DNA of 44,988 nt from an uncultured Prevotellaceae bacterium (GCA_900319385.1 ONOG01000035.1:1-44988), one strand, 5' to 3'; numbered from the stretch's first letter, positions 15,996 through 25,347 are shown. Numbers and translations: made by a program. The notes: generated by a model from the sequence alone, not told the origin.

Positions 15996-18900
15996 TTACT
16001 TCACCAGTTCCTTGCGGCCGTTGTGGATGAACACGCCCTTGCCGGTGGGTTTGCCGTCGAGGCGTATACCTTGCAGCGTGAACCATTCGTCCTTCTGCTC
16101 TTCGGCCTTGCCCGTGATGCTGCCGATGGCGGTGGCTGTTCCGTCGAAGTTATCGACGACGAGGCTCATGGCTTTGGCTTCGCCCGTCGGTTCTACGAGA
16201 TAAACCTTGCCTGCTGCAAGCGTGGCGCCAGTGAATTTGTAGAAGCCGATGTAGCCGTTCGAACCCATACCGAGAGTCAGTACGTTGCCGCCGATGCTGC
16301 TGGTGGCAAGCGGTTCGAGCGAGCCTTGCAGGATGTTGTCGCTGACGGTCTTGACCGTACCGGTTGCCACAGGGAAGCGGTATGTGCCCTGGTTGGCCAT
16401 GATGATGACGCCGGTCTCAGCCTCGAAGCTGTTGCGGATGCTCTTCAGTCGAACTTCGCCACCCGACATGTCGTAGGCGTAGAACACGCCGAGCAGGTCT
16501 TCGTCGTCGGGAATTTCGAGTGGAACATCGGTATAGAGGGTTGTCAGACCATACTTGCCTACTGCCACATCGACCCATCCCTTCGAGGCCACACCCGTCA
16601 GGGTGACGCTTTGGTCGGCCAGGCCTTCGGTCTGAACGGTAACCGTTGCCTCGTAAGTTCCTTCGGCTTCGGGCGAGAACGTGACGGTGAAGGTCTTGCC
16701 CTCCTCTGCCTCTGCCTTCGTAGCTGTCGAAGAACTGAGAGCAAAGACGCCGTTGGCATCGTTGAGCGTCAGTGTGACGTTGCCGTTGAGGTTGTCGCCC
16801 AGGATTTCGAACGTGCCCGTCTTGGGTGTGCCGGCTATCGTGGTGATGGTCAGCGACTCGTCAACGACGAGTTCGGGTGCGGTGGCTGTGGCAGTGAGGG
16901 TCACGGTCTTGCTCTCAGCACCATTGTTGCTGAGGGTGACGGTGCCTGTGTAACTGCCGGCGGCAGTCGGGGCGAAGGTCACGTTGAATGTGCCGCTGGT
17001 CGAGACGCTGTTCTTGTCGAGCGAGAACACGCCGTTGGCATCGTTGAGCGTGGCTGTGACGGTGTTGTTGGTCAGGTTCGTACCTGTCACGGTGAACGAT
17101 TTCACGTCTGTCTTCTCCACATTGGCCGCAAAGGTCAACGCCGTTGGGCTGACGGTGAGCTCGGGGTCAGAGGCGAGAGGAGTCTTGAAGGCTACTTCGT
17201 ACATATAGCCACGATAGTTACTTACGACCACCTTGTAAATCTTTGCAGCATCCAAACCGTCAGCTGTGATGGTGTATGCACTGCTGGTTGATGTGGAAGT
17301 GTTCGTCAGGTTCTTGACAGTAGTCGTCCCAGCTGTTATCGTTCCGTCGGCATTCTTGGTGCATTCATACACTTGAACTCTTGCAGGATATGTGGCACTA
17401 ACACCATTTCTTCCCATTCCATAAAGCTTAACCTCAGTCGTGTTGGTGACGTAGAAAGTCACGGCTTTTTGCGTGGTGGAAGAACCGCTGTTCTGACCCA
17501 TTGCGCGTGCTGTCGTACTTGTGAAATAGGTACTACTGCCATTAAAAGGACTGGTGGCCGAAGCGGTGGTAGTCCAAGTCGTTCCCGCATACGTGTTGCT
17601 GTTGCCGTTGCTGCTCTCAATCCAAGCCTGCGGATTTCCACTACCTATAGTACTGCTGTTTGTAGCATAGCGAGCACCCACAAACGCGCCATAGACAGGC
17701 AGAGTCAACCAGGCAAAACCATCGGTCTTGTATTCGGTGTACTGATACAGGTTGTTGACCAGAGCTGTTCTCCACCCTGCCTCGTCAATCGTCGCATATT
17801 TCGCGATGTTGAGGAAGGCGTCGGAGGCAGAGCCGCCGTCGTTGGCCGTGGCCGAGAGCGTGATGACCACATCGTCGACACCAGGACTGCTGAGGGTGAC
17901 GGTGCCCGTGTAACTGCCTTCGGTGGCGGGAGCGTTGAAGATGACGTCGAACGATGCGCCTTCCTCGCTGGCAGCCTTCGTGATGGTGCTGCTGCCGAGC
18001 GTGAACACGCCGTTGGCATCGCTGAGCGTGAGCGTGATGTCGTCGGTAAGGAACTCGCTCATCACCTCGACGCTGAGTGTCTGCGACGCGTTGATGTCGG
18101 CCGAGAAGCTGAGCGTTTCCGGATCAGCCATGATGAACGGATCGGCAGGCTTTGCCGTGGCGGTGATGTTGACCACGACGTCGTCGGCACCCGTGCTTGT
18201 CAGCGTGATGGTGGCGTTGTGTGTGCCGGCAGCTTGTGGGGCATAGGTGATGGTGATATCGACGCCATCGCCAGCCTGTGCCAGCGTGATGCTCGACTTG
18301 TCGATGCTATAGACGCCGTTGGCATCGGTCAGCGTCGCCGTGATGCCGGCTTCGAGGCTCATGCCCCTCACGTTGACGGTCTTCGTATAGCTGCGTGTGG
18401 CGTAGGTGTTCGTGTCGAATGTGACGGTGGTGGGCGTAGCCTTGATGGTCGGTCCGCCGCTCACGCCGAGGATATACTGGATGCCTGCCAGGGCGTCAAT
18501 CTTGCCGTTGCCGAAGTGGCTGGCGTTGGCACCGGTGGTGGTGAAGGCGTCGTTGATGGCGGTTTCGCGCATGATGTTCTTCACGTCGTTGACGGTGAGG
18601 TTCTTGTGCGCAGCCCCTTCCTCCGTCGAGGCCTGCAGCCACAGCGCCACGATGCCCGCTGCTGCGGGGGTGGCCATCGACGTACCTTCCATCATGGCGT
18701 AGGGGTTGGTCGAGCTGTTGACCACGAGGTCGGTGTTATAGTCAGAACCATAGTAGCTATAGTTATCGACCGAAGTCGTATGGTTGTGGTTGACAGCGGC
18801 GGCGAGTCGTGCACCAGGTGCCGAAATCCACGGATAAGCCAGCCCTGTGGGGCTCTTCGAAGCGAGAGCAAAGCTGGAGAAGGGTGCGATGTCGTCCATG

Positions 18901-20579
18901 GTGTACTCACCTGTCGAGGTATAGGCCGTTCCGGCAGCCGAACGCCAGTCGGTGCGCGACACGTAGGCACCGATGCTGATGGCGTTGGGGATGGTGGCCT
19001 CGTCGCTCGCGCTCATGTCCGACGTGCCGTTGGTCCATGTGTGGCCGTTGGTGGTCAGTCCCATGTTGTAGAAATAGGCATAGCCGTCTGCCCATGCGTT
19101 GACCGTGGTGCTACCGTTGGTGGGGTACAGTTCGAAGGCGAGTGTGTAGTTGCTGTTGTAGTTGCTGTCGGCACTCCTTGTTTCAAGTTCGTTGGTGTAA
19201 AGCATTACCTGTGTCTTACCTTCAGCGCTTACGTAGTTCTTATAGGCATAGAGCGAACCGCTGTAGTATGACGACAAACCCGAAACGCTGGCTCCGCTTG
19301 TGGATGGAGTCACGGTAGCTGTTGCCAAGATTGCGCCTGTACTCTTGTTGAGTACATAGACCTTGCACGTCAGGCTGCCAGTCGTATTGGCCCAGGCATT
19401 GGCTATGATACCGCTATAATAGTAGCCGTCGTCGGTGTCGCTGTAGTAGTGCGAACGGATGATGGCTCCGAAGGGATTGGCGCTGCTCGACGTTCCGGTG
19501 GCGAAGATACCTCCATTTTCATGGTCAGCATCGTTCGACGCGGCGAACAGGATCACGCGGTTGGGGTGGCTGTCGCCGAAGTATTGTGCCACGAGGTCAG
19601 CCCAGTCGCCCGTGCCGTCGTGGGGACCTAAGTGCGAGCCCCAGCTGTTGCTGACCACCAGTGGTTTCCCCTGTTGGTCGGCATAGGTAATCATGGCGTT
19701 CAGCGCGTTGGTCATATAGGTGTCGTTCAGTCCGTTCACACCGGCGAGGAAGAGGTCGGCGCCCGGGGCCATGCCGCCATAGGCAGCGCTGGCATGGTCG
19801 TCGGTCACGCTGACCGTCGAACCGTTGACCGTCACACTCGAGCCGCCGGCAATCGAGCTGGTGTGTGTGCCGTGGTCCTCAGTGTTGTCGTCGGTCAGGG
19901 AGCTGGTGATGTTGGAACCCGTGTAGGTGCGGGCTGTGCTGCCATTATAGACATACGCTTGCTTGATGCGGCTGTTGCCGTCCTTGTCTTTGAAGGCGAT
20001 GTGGTTGAAGTCGATACCCGTATCGATGACACCGAGGATGACGCCGCTGCCGTCGTACACCTTGTCGAGTCCGGCAGAGATGGCGTCGGCCGACTGCGTG
20101 AGGACGTCATCGACGTTGGTTTTCTGGCGTGCGGCGGTGGTGGCAGGGCGCATCATCTGCGCAGCCTTGATCTTCGTTACGTTGTCGAGGGCAGCCACCT
20201 GCTCCACCTTCTCGACGGGAATCAGGGCGGTGATGCGACCCTTGCCGAACTTTGTCTGCACCTGCACGCCCAGTGCCTCCAGGTCGGCGAGGTCGGCATT
20301 GTCCTTCAGATGGACGAAGGCCGACATATAGATCTGGCCGTCGATGGTGTCGGGCGCAGCCACGAAACGGTCGTACTTGCGCATCTTCTCGTCTTTCACG
20401 TGGTGCAGACCGAGTCGCTTTTCGGTGGCCGATGCCTTGGTCTGGGCATCGAGGTCGATTTTTCCAGCCTGTTCCTGCAGGAACAACTGCGTCGTGATGG
20501 AGTACTTCTCCTCGTTCTGCGCGAACAGCAGGGTGCAGGATAGCATCGCTACGACAATGGATAGTAATCTTTTTTTCAT
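15996..20579 (-). CDS. Large secreted subtilisin-like serine protease (S8) with repeat domains
   Basis: The 1527-residue product has a signal peptide (1-20) and an inhibitor-like propeptide (about 25-145). The S8 domain has Asp186 (GVIDTGID), His236 (EDHGTHTSS) and Ser634 (EGTSMATPAAAG). About 400 residues separate His and Ser, so a beta-rich domain is inserted in the catalytic domain. After about 705 come four related modules of some 95 residues, each with L-x-DANGV-[FY] and a final VTLTATA-type strand, with an unrelated module of about 200 residues between the second and third. The end (FTLQGIRLDGKPTGKGVFIH) is like the surface-sorting tails of Prevotella proteins. It probably degrades extracellular proteins and could feed the imino-acid genes. 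A 60-residue peptide gene lies 55 bp upstream. Confidence 0.93.
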   Translation of the reverse strand: MKKRLLSIVVAMLSCTLLFAQNEEKYSITTQLFLQEQAGKIDLDAQTKASATEKRLGLHHVKDEKMRKYDRFVAAPDTIDGQIYMSAFVHLKDNADLADLEALGVQVQTKFGKGRITALIPVEKVEQVAALDNVTKIKAAQMMRPATTAARQKTNVDDVLTQSADAISAGLDKVYDGSGVILGVIDTGIDFNHIAFKDKDGNSRIKQAYVYNGSTARTYTGSNITSSLTDDNTEDHGTHTSSIAGGSSVTVNGSTVSVTDDHASAAYGGMAPGADLFLAGVNGLNDTYMTNALNAMITYADQQGKPLVVSNSWGSHLGPHDGTGDWADLVAQYFGDSHPNRVILFAASNDADHENGGIFATGTSSSANPFGAIIRSHYYSDTDDGYYYSGIIANAWANTTGSLTCKVYVLNKSTGAILATATVTPSTSGASVSGLSSYYSGSLYAYKNYVSAEGKTQVMLYTNELETRSADSNYNSNYTLAFELYPTNGSTTVNAWADGYAYFYNMGLTTNGHTWTNGTSDMSASDEATIPNAISIGAYVSRTDWRSAAGTAYTSTGEYTMDDIAPFSSFALASKSPTGLAYPWISAPGARLAAAVNHNHTTSVDNYSYYGSDYNTDLVVNSSTNPYAMMEGTSMATPAAAGIVALWLQASTEEGAAHKNLTVNDVKNIMRETAINDAFTTTGANASHFGNGKIDALAGIQYILGVSGGPTIKATPTTVTFDTNTYATRSYTKTVNVRGMSLEAGITATLTDANGVYSIDKSSITLAQAGDGVDITITYAPQAAGTHNATITLTSTGADDVVVNITATAKPADPFIMADPETLSFSADINASQTLSVEVMSEFLTDDITLTLSDANGVFTLGSSTITKAASEEGASFDVIFNAPATEGSYTGTVTLSSPGVDDVVITLSATANDGGSASDAFLNIAKYATIDEAGWRTALVNNLYQYTEYKTDGFAWLTLPVYGAFVGARYATNSSTIGSGNPQAWIESSNGNSNTYAGTTWTTTASATSPFNGSSTYFTSTTARAMGQNSGSSTTQKAVTFYVTNTTEVKLYGMGRNGVSATYPARVQVYECTKNADGTITAGTTTVKNLTNTSTSTSSAYTITADGLDAAKIYKVVVSNYRGYMYEVAFKTPLASDPELTVSPTALTFAANVEKTDVKSFTVTGTNLTNNTVTATLNDANGVFSLDKNSVSTSGTFNVTFAPTAAGSYTGTVTLSNNGAESKTVTLTATATAPELVVDESLTITTIAGTPKTGTFEILGDNLNGNVTLTLNDANGVFALSSSTATKAEAEEGKTFTVTFSPEAEGTYEATVTVQTEGLADQSVTLTGVASKGWVDVAVGKYGLTTLYTDVPLEIPDDEDLLGVFYAYDMSGGEVRLKSIRNSFEAETGVIIMANQGTYRFPVATGTVKTVSDNILQGSLEPLATSSIGGNVLTLGMGSNGYIGFYKFTGATLAAGKVYLVEPTGEAKAMSLVVDNFDGTATAIGSITGKAEEQKDEWFTLQGIRLDGKPTGKGVFIHNGRKELVK

Positions 20580-20634
20580 CTGTTTGGTATGTTTAATTTT
20601 TCATTTTTCACTTTTCATTTTTCACTTTTCACTC

Positions 20635-20817
20635 CTACCATAGGCCGTCTTTCCATTCGCTGCCGTTGGCGAAGTCTTCGTCATTGTCGGTGGGGTCTTC
20701 ACGGCGTTCTTTGCCCAGCTGCATACTGGTCGTGATGGTTCCGTCTCCGGGAATGGCGATGTCGTCGCAGAAATCGAACGAGTTCTCCGTCATCTCCGGA
20801 ATTACATACTTTTTCAT
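20635..20817 (-). CDS. Small KKYxxPE-type peptide of unknown function
   Basis: A 60-residue frame beginning MKKYVIPEMTENSFDFCDDI and ending GSEWKDGLW, rich in acidic residues, with one cysteine and no transmembrane segment. Short proteins opening with KK-Y-x-x-PE are frequent in Bacteroidales and are usually left unnamed. The frame is first after a promoter-like site at 20957 and lies 55 bp before the S8 protease, so the two should share an mRNA. It could be a regulator, inhibitor or substrate of the protease, or a modified peptide. None of these is shown. I believe it is real because of the conserved-looking start and position. Confidence 0.6.
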   Translation of the reverse strand: MKKYVIPEMTENSFDFCDDIAIPGDGTITTSMQLGKERREDPTDNDEDFANGSEWKDGLW

Positions 20818-20956
20818 CTATAAGATTGTTTTTAACGATGTGTGATGTTAGTGGATACTGTTGGTAGTTGTAGCGTAATCAATTCGTGTGCCGAGGTGTT
20901 AGTTGCGTAATAATGAGCCTGTCGTGCCGGCACGAGAAGATTTACACACATGGCTA

Positions 20957-20964
20957 CAAAGGTA
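20957..20964 (-). promoter_or_regulatory. -7 element upstream of the small peptide and protease
   Basis: On the minus strand TACCTTTG matches TAnnTTTG. The position 19-20 nt upstream reads TTGG or GTTG, a partial -33 match. It predicts a leader of about 130 nt. Confidence 0.45.
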
Positions 20965-21161
20965 CGACTTTTGTCGGAATACGCCAACGAATTCTGCATA
21001 AATGTTATAAATGTATGCGCATTTTGTTAAAATTGTTTGTTTTTCTTGGTTTGAAAATTGCAAAATGAAAGTTTTCTGGGAACTTTTCGGGGGTGACATC
21101 CCGCGTTGGGTGTGGAATGGTCAGAATCGAGCCTTGGGCAAATGTTAACAAAACAAGGATT

Positions 21162-21943
21162 TTAACATTTCCGACCCCCGATTTTGTGGGAGAAATTTGG
21201 AGGAAATAGAATTTTGGAACAACGAAAAGAACGAAACAAGACAACGAAAAAAACGAAAAAAGACGAAAAAAACGAAAAATTTTGGTGAGGAGTCCAGAAA
21301 ATCGGGAATGCCGATTGTCGTAGGGGCGGGTTCCCATGCCCGCCCGATCAGGCGAAGCCTGAAAACCGAAAGAAATGGGATAAAATTTTTGGAGAGGCAA
21401 TATTTTAGAAGACAACACGGGACAACGAAGGACAACAAAGGACAACATTTTCTTAATAATAAAATGATAAAGTTGTCCCAAGTTGTCCTTTGTTGTCCCG
21501 AGTTGTTTTCTAAAAAAATCCCAAAAGTTGAGTTTTCTGACTAAAAATCCCTTTTTTCCGCTTTTCGAAAAGCATTTTCACGTCACGAATCCCGATTTAT
21601 TTCATTTTTGTCCGCCGTCTGGCTGTCGGCAGTCCGCCGTTTACCCTGTCGGTTGTCCGCCGTCTGAGCGTCGGTAGTCCGCCGTCTGACGGCCGGCAGA
21701 GCGCCGTCTGCTGACAGGTTTGTCCGCCGTCTACGGGTCGTCAGAGCGCCGTCTGCCGACAGCCAGACGGCGGTCTGACGACAACGAGTCGGCGAAGGAG
21801 GGAAAATGGGTCGGAAGATGCTGCGCCCAGAATGTGAAATCTGCGGCCGAGCGGTCGGTCGCAGATTTCTGCGCGATTCTCAGACGTCGGAACCGCGAGG
21901 TCGTAGTTGACGAAACGACAACTAAAAAGTGGTGAAATGTTAA
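21162..21943. repeat. Large dispersed repeat, copy 2 (complete)
   Basis: A 782-bp element with 10-bp inverted ends TTAACATTTC (21162-21171) and GAAATGTTAA (21934-21943). In order it holds: TTTGTGGGAGAAATTTGGAG; an A-rich ACGAAAA tract; the hairpin GGGCGGG-TTCCCATG-CCCGCCC; the hairpin CAGGC-GAA-GCCTG; a left array of GTTGTCC units (21407-21446, reversed); a 25-bp AT-rich centre (21447-21471); a right array (21472-21511); an AT-rich block; and a GC-rich GTCCGCCGTCTG block with a perfect 21-bp inverted repeat at its ends (21612-21632 and 21753-21773). No protein is encoded. It ends 15 bp from the sufS stop. Bases 20965-21161 show no gene. Confidence 0.85.
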
Positions 21944-21957
21944 ATACGCCTTTTCCC

Positions 21958-23175
21958 TCAGAACATCCGAACCACACGCTGGATGCCGGCGACGAGGGCA
22001 TCGACTTCGTCGCGGGTGTTGTAGAGGGCGAACGAGGCGCGGACGGTGCCTTCGATGCCGAGACGGCGCATGAGGGGCTCGGCGCAGTGGTGACCGGTGC
22101 GCACGGCGATGCCGAGGCGGTCGAGCAGGGTGCCGAGGTCGAGGTGGTGGATGCCGCGGATGTTGAAGGAGATGGCCGACCCTGCCATCCCACCCGATAG
22201 GGAGGAGTTTCCGCCGCCGTAGATGACGAGGTTTTCTATCTGGCTGAGCTGCTCGTAGGCGTAGCTGGCGAGCTGGCTCTCGTAGGCGTGAATATGGTCC
22301 ATACCGAGGGCTGTGACGTAGTCGAGCGCGACGGCGAGGGCGTGGGTTCCGACGTAGTCGGGGGTGCCTGCCTCGAAGCGGTAGGGCAGGTCGTTGTAGG
22401 TGGTCCGTTCGAAGCTGACGTTTCGGATCATCTCGCCGCCGCCCTGGTAGGGGGGCAGCTGGTCGAGCAGGCGTTCACGGCCGTAGAGCACGCCGACGCC
22501 GGTGGGGCCGTAGATTTTGTGGCCGCTGAAGGCAAAGAAGTCGCAGTCGAGTTGCTGCACATCGACGGCGATGTGGGGTGCCGACTGGGCGCCATCGACC
22601 AGCACGGGGATGTCGTGGGCGTGGGCTTCGGCGATGATTTCGCGGACGGGATTGACGGTTCCCAGCACATTGCTCACATGGGTGACGCAGACGAGGCGTG
22701 TGCGCTCGTTGAGCAGGGAGCGGTAGGTCGCCAGGTCGAGGGTGTAGTCGTCGAGCATGGGGACCACGCGCAGCTTCATGCCCCGCCGCTGGCACAGCAT
22801 CTGCCAGGGCACGATGTTGCTGTGGTGCTCCATCTCCGTGACGATGATTTCGTCGCCCTCGTGGCAGAAGGCTTCGCCGAAGGAGAAGGCGAGGAGGTTG
22901 ATGCTCTCGGTCGTGCCACGGGTGAAGATGATTTCGCTGGTCGAGCGTGCGTTGATGAAGCTTCGCACGGTCTCGCGCGAGGCTTCGTGCAGTTCGGTGG
23001 CTTGCTGCGAGAGGAAGTGGACGCCGCGGTGTACGTTGGCATTCACGTTGTAGTATTCCTCGCTGATGGCCTCGACCACGCAGCGCGGCTTCTGTGTCGT
23101 GGCAGCATTGTCGAGATAGACGAGCGGTCGTCCATAGACTTCGCGGCCAAGGATGGGGAAATCTTCTCTGTTCAT
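21958..23175 (-). CDS. sufS: Cysteine desulfurase SufS
   Basis: PLP enzyme that takes sulfur from cysteine for iron-sulfur cluster assembly on SufBCD. The ATG at 23175 overlaps the sufD stop as ATGA and gives 405 residues, the usual SufS length. An in-frame start 24 bases further upstream is less likely. PLP lysine is Lys220 (AFSGHKIYGPTG) and the sulfur-accepting cysteine is Cys364 (RTGHHCAEPLM), with TEMEHHSN and DGAQSAPH for cofactor contacts. It is last in the suf operon. The large repeat begins 14 bp beyond its stop. Confidence 0.95.
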   Translation of the reverse strand: MNREDFPILGREVYGRPLVYLDNAATTQKPRCVVEAISEEYYNVNANVHRGVHFLSQQATELHEASRETVRSFINARSTSEIIFTRGTTESINLLAFSFGEAFCHEGDEIIVTEMEHHSNIVPWQMLCQRRGMKLRVVPMLDDYTLDLATYRSLLNERTRLVCVTHVSNVLGTVNPVREIIAEAHAHDIPVLVDGAQSAPHIAVDVQQLDCDFFAFSGHKIYGPTGVGVLYGRERLLDQLPPYQGGGEMIRNVSFERTTYNDLPYRFEAGTPDYVGTHALAVALDYVTALGMDHIHAYESQLASYAYEQLSQIENLVIYGGGNSSLSGGMAGSAISFNIRGIHHLDLGTLLDRLGIAVRTGHHCAEPLMRRLGIEGTVRASFALYNTRDEVDALVAGIQRVVRMF

Positions 23176-24437
23176 TTGCATAGGGCACATCCTGTGCATT
23201 TGTTTAGTTCGCCGCGGAAACGCTTATCGACGAGGTGGCGCAGGCGGTCGCGCAGGGGTTCGAGGCGAACCTGGTCGATGACTTGTCCGACGAAGGCGTT
23301 CTTCAGCAACAGCCGCGCCTCGGCCTCGCTGACGCCGCGCTGCTGCATGTAGAAGAGGGCTTGCTGGTCGAGCACGCCGACGGTCGAGCCGTGGGAACAC
23401 TGCACGTCGTCGGCATAGATCTCGAGCATGGGCTGGGTATAGACGCGTGCCGTGTCGGCGGCGCAGAGGTTGTTGTTGGTCTCTTTCGACGTCGTCTTCT
23501 GAGCCTCTTGGCGCACGAGGATGCGTCCGGCAAAGGCGCTGACGGCGACGTGCTGCTGTCCGGCAGCCACCACGCAGCCGTTCATCGTCACTTCCGAGCG
23601 TTCGCCTCGGAGGATGACATCGGCGGTGTTGCGCGTCAGCCCGCCCGAGAGGGTGATGCTGTTGTGCGCCACGGTGCAGTCGCTGCCCAGCGTCATGCAG
23701 AGGTTGGAGAATCGGTGACAGGACGTGTGTGTCTCCTCCAGTTCGTAAAGGTCGAGCCGGCTGCGGTCGGCACAGAACACTTCGATGACCTGTGTCGTGA
23801 GGAAATCCACACGGTCCATGGCGTGGTCGCACATCAGGAGGGTGGCCTCGGCGCCTTCCTCCAGCACGATGAGCACACGGCGGTTGACCATCATGTTGAC
23901 AGGGCTGCGCAGGATGTTGACCACCTGCAGGGGGTGCTCCATACGCTCGCCGCGCGGGACGTAAACGAAGAGCCCGTCCTGGGCGAAGGCGGTGTTGAGA
24001 AAAGCCTCACCCCTCAACCCCCTCTCCGAAAGAGAGGGGGAGAGGGCTGCGCTTTGGTTATAGTATTTTGCGACGAGGTCGGGACGGTCGATGCAGGCCT
24101 GGCGGAGGGAGGCGACGTAGGGTATGTCCTTCTCGAACAGGGGTTTGTCGCCCACGACGTAGGCGAGGTCGGTCGAGAGGTTGGGCACGTCGCAGCGGAA
24201 CACCTCGCGCGGGTTGACGGGGATGTTCACGCGACCGAGGTTCAGTCCGTAGTCGGGCGCAAAGGCTGCGGCGATGTCGGTGTAGCGGTAGCGCTCGTCT
24301 TTCAACGTGGGAAAACCGCGCTCGGCAAACGTCTGCATGGCTCGGTCGCGCACGGCGTTCATCACCGCTGCGCTGCCGTCGCAGATGAGCTGCCGCTGGG
24401 CCTGGTAGAGGTCGATGTATTGCTTTTCACTTTTCAC
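23172..24437 (-). CDS. sufD: Fe-S assembly scaffold subunit SufD
   Basis: Partner of SufB and SufC in the scaffold that builds iron-sulfur clusters. The frame opens with GTG at 24437 (MKSEKQYIDLYQAQRQL). The next in-frame ATG is at residue 26, after conserved-looking sequence, so I accept the GTG. This GTG lies inside a GTGAAAA microsatellite. The SufBD beta-helix domain is evident (EGAEATLLMCDHAM, CTVAHNSITLSGG, QCSHGSTVGVLDQQALFYMQQRG). Residues about 131-145 (ALSPSLSERGLRGEA) are encoded by a palindromic repeat with a 9-bp stem inserted in frame. The C-terminus ends CTGCALCK, a small cysteine cluster. Confidence 0.93.
   Translation of the reverse strand: MKSEKQYIDLYQAQRQLICDGSAAVMNAVRDRAMQTFAERGFPTLKDERYRYTDIAAAFAPDYGLNLGRVNIPVNPREVFRCDVPNLSTDLAYVVGDKPLFEKDIPYVASLRQACIDRPDLVAKYYNQSAALSPSLSERGLRGEAFLNTAFAQDGLFVYVPRGERMEHPLQVVNILRSPVNMMVNRRVLIVLEEGAEATLLMCDHAMDRVDFLTTQVIEVFCADRSRLDLYELEETHTSCHRFSNLCMTLGSDCTVAHNSITLSGGLTRNTADVILRGERSEVTMNGCVVAAGQQHVAVSAFAGRILVRQEAQKTTSKETNNNLCAADTARVYTQPMLEIYADDVQCSHGSTVGVLDQQALFYMQQRGVSEAEARLLLKNAFVGQVIDQVRLEPLRDRLRHLVDKRFRGELNKCTGCALCK
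24018..24040. repeat. Palindromic element inside sufD
   Basis: CCCCCTCTC (24018-24026), loop CGAAA, GAGAGGGGG (24032-24040). The surrounding 24003-24050 continues in similar CCCTCA and GAGAGGG sequence. I recall near-identical palindromes dispersed in many bacterial genomes. Here it is translated in frame. Confidence 0.65.
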
Positions 24438-24440
24438 TTT

Positions 24441-25187
24441 TCACATTTCACTTTTTATCCAGTCAAAGCCACGGTTCTCAATTTCCTGCGCCAGCTCGGG
24501 TCCGCCGGTCTTCACGATGCGTCCGTCGAGCAGGACGTGGACGACATCGGGGCGAATGTAGTCGAGCAGTCGCTGGTAGTGTGTGATGACAAGGGCCGAT
24601 GTCTCGGCAGTGCGCAGCTTGTTGAAGCCTTCGGCCACGATGCGCAGGGCATCGACGTCGAGTCCGGAGTCTGTCTCGTCGAGAATGCAGAAGGTGGGTT
24701 CGAGCATGGCCATCTGGAAGATTTCGTTGCGCTTCTTCTCGCCGCCGCTGAAGCCCTCGTTCACCGAACGGTTGACCAGACGGCTGTCGATTTCGACGAG
24801 TTTCCGGCGCTCACGCATCATCTTCAGGAAGTCGCTCGCCTTCAGTTCGTCCTTGCCCTGTGCCTTGCGGCGGGCATTGACGGCGGCGCGCATGAACTGC
24901 TGCATCGACACGCCTGGGATTTCGACCGGCTGTTGGAAGGACATGAAAATGCCGGCCGTGGCGCGCTCGTCGGTCTTCATCTGGAGGAGGTCTTGGCCGT
25001 TGAAGCGGATGCTGCCCTCGGTGACTTCGTAGGCGGGATGGCCGACGATGACGTTCGAGAGCGTGCTCTTGCCCGCACCGTTGGTGCCCATGAGGGCATG
25101 GATTTCGCCGTCGCGGATGGTGAGGTCGATGCCTCGGAGTATTTCTTTGCCTGCAATCGAGGCGTGGAGGTTGCGGATTTCTAACAT
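24441..25187 (-). CDS. sufC: Fe-S assembly ATPase SufC
   Basis: ABC-type ATPase that drives SufBCD. The 248 residues hold Walker A GTNGAGKST (34-42), Q-loop FQQPVEIPG, the SufC-type signature FSGGEKKRNEIFQ and Walker B FCILDETDSGLD, with an ITHYQRLLDYI switch region. The ATG at 25187 starts MLEIRNLHASIAGKEIL. The stop is separated from the sufD GTG by three bases, so the two are probably translationally coupled. The gene is preceded by a 160-bp gap full of simple repeats. Confidence 0.96.
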   Translation of the reverse strand: MLEIRNLHASIAGKEILRGIDLTIRDGEIHALMGTNGAGKSTLSNVIVGHPAYEVTEGSIRFNGQDLLQMKTDERATAGIFMSFQQPVEIPGVSMQQFMRAAVNARRKAQGKDELKASDFLKMMRERRKLVEIDSRLVNRSVNEGFSGGEKKRNEIFQMAMLEPTFCILDETDSGLDVDALRIVAEGFNKLRTAETSALVITHYQRLLDYIRPDVVHVLLDGRIVKTGGPELAQEIENRGFDWIKSEM

Positions 25188-25347
25188 AAAGAAGTTATTG
25201 ATGGGCTGCGAGGGGGTCGCAGCTTAGGTGGACAAAGTATGAACCGGCAGGCATTTTAATTCCAATTTTGAATTTTGAATTTTGAACTTTGAGGTTTCAA
25301 CCGGCAGGCCTTTTAATTTTTAATTTTTAATTTTTAATTTTTAATTG
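25188..25347. repeat. Simple-repeat spacer between sufB and sufC
   Basis: Two copies of AACCGGCAGGCmTTTTAATT are each joined to a different tandem tract: TTTGAAT-type units at about 25265-25295 and TTTTTAA units at about 25312-25345. The sufC coding strand therefore has A-rich AATTAAAA and CAAAATT leaders. No gene is present. Confidence 0.7.

Noticed and set aside
21407..21511. CRISPR or plasmid iteron array in the GTTGTCC units
   Set aside because: Units are adjacent with no spacers and are arranged as inverted arms around a small centre. No replication gene is nearby.
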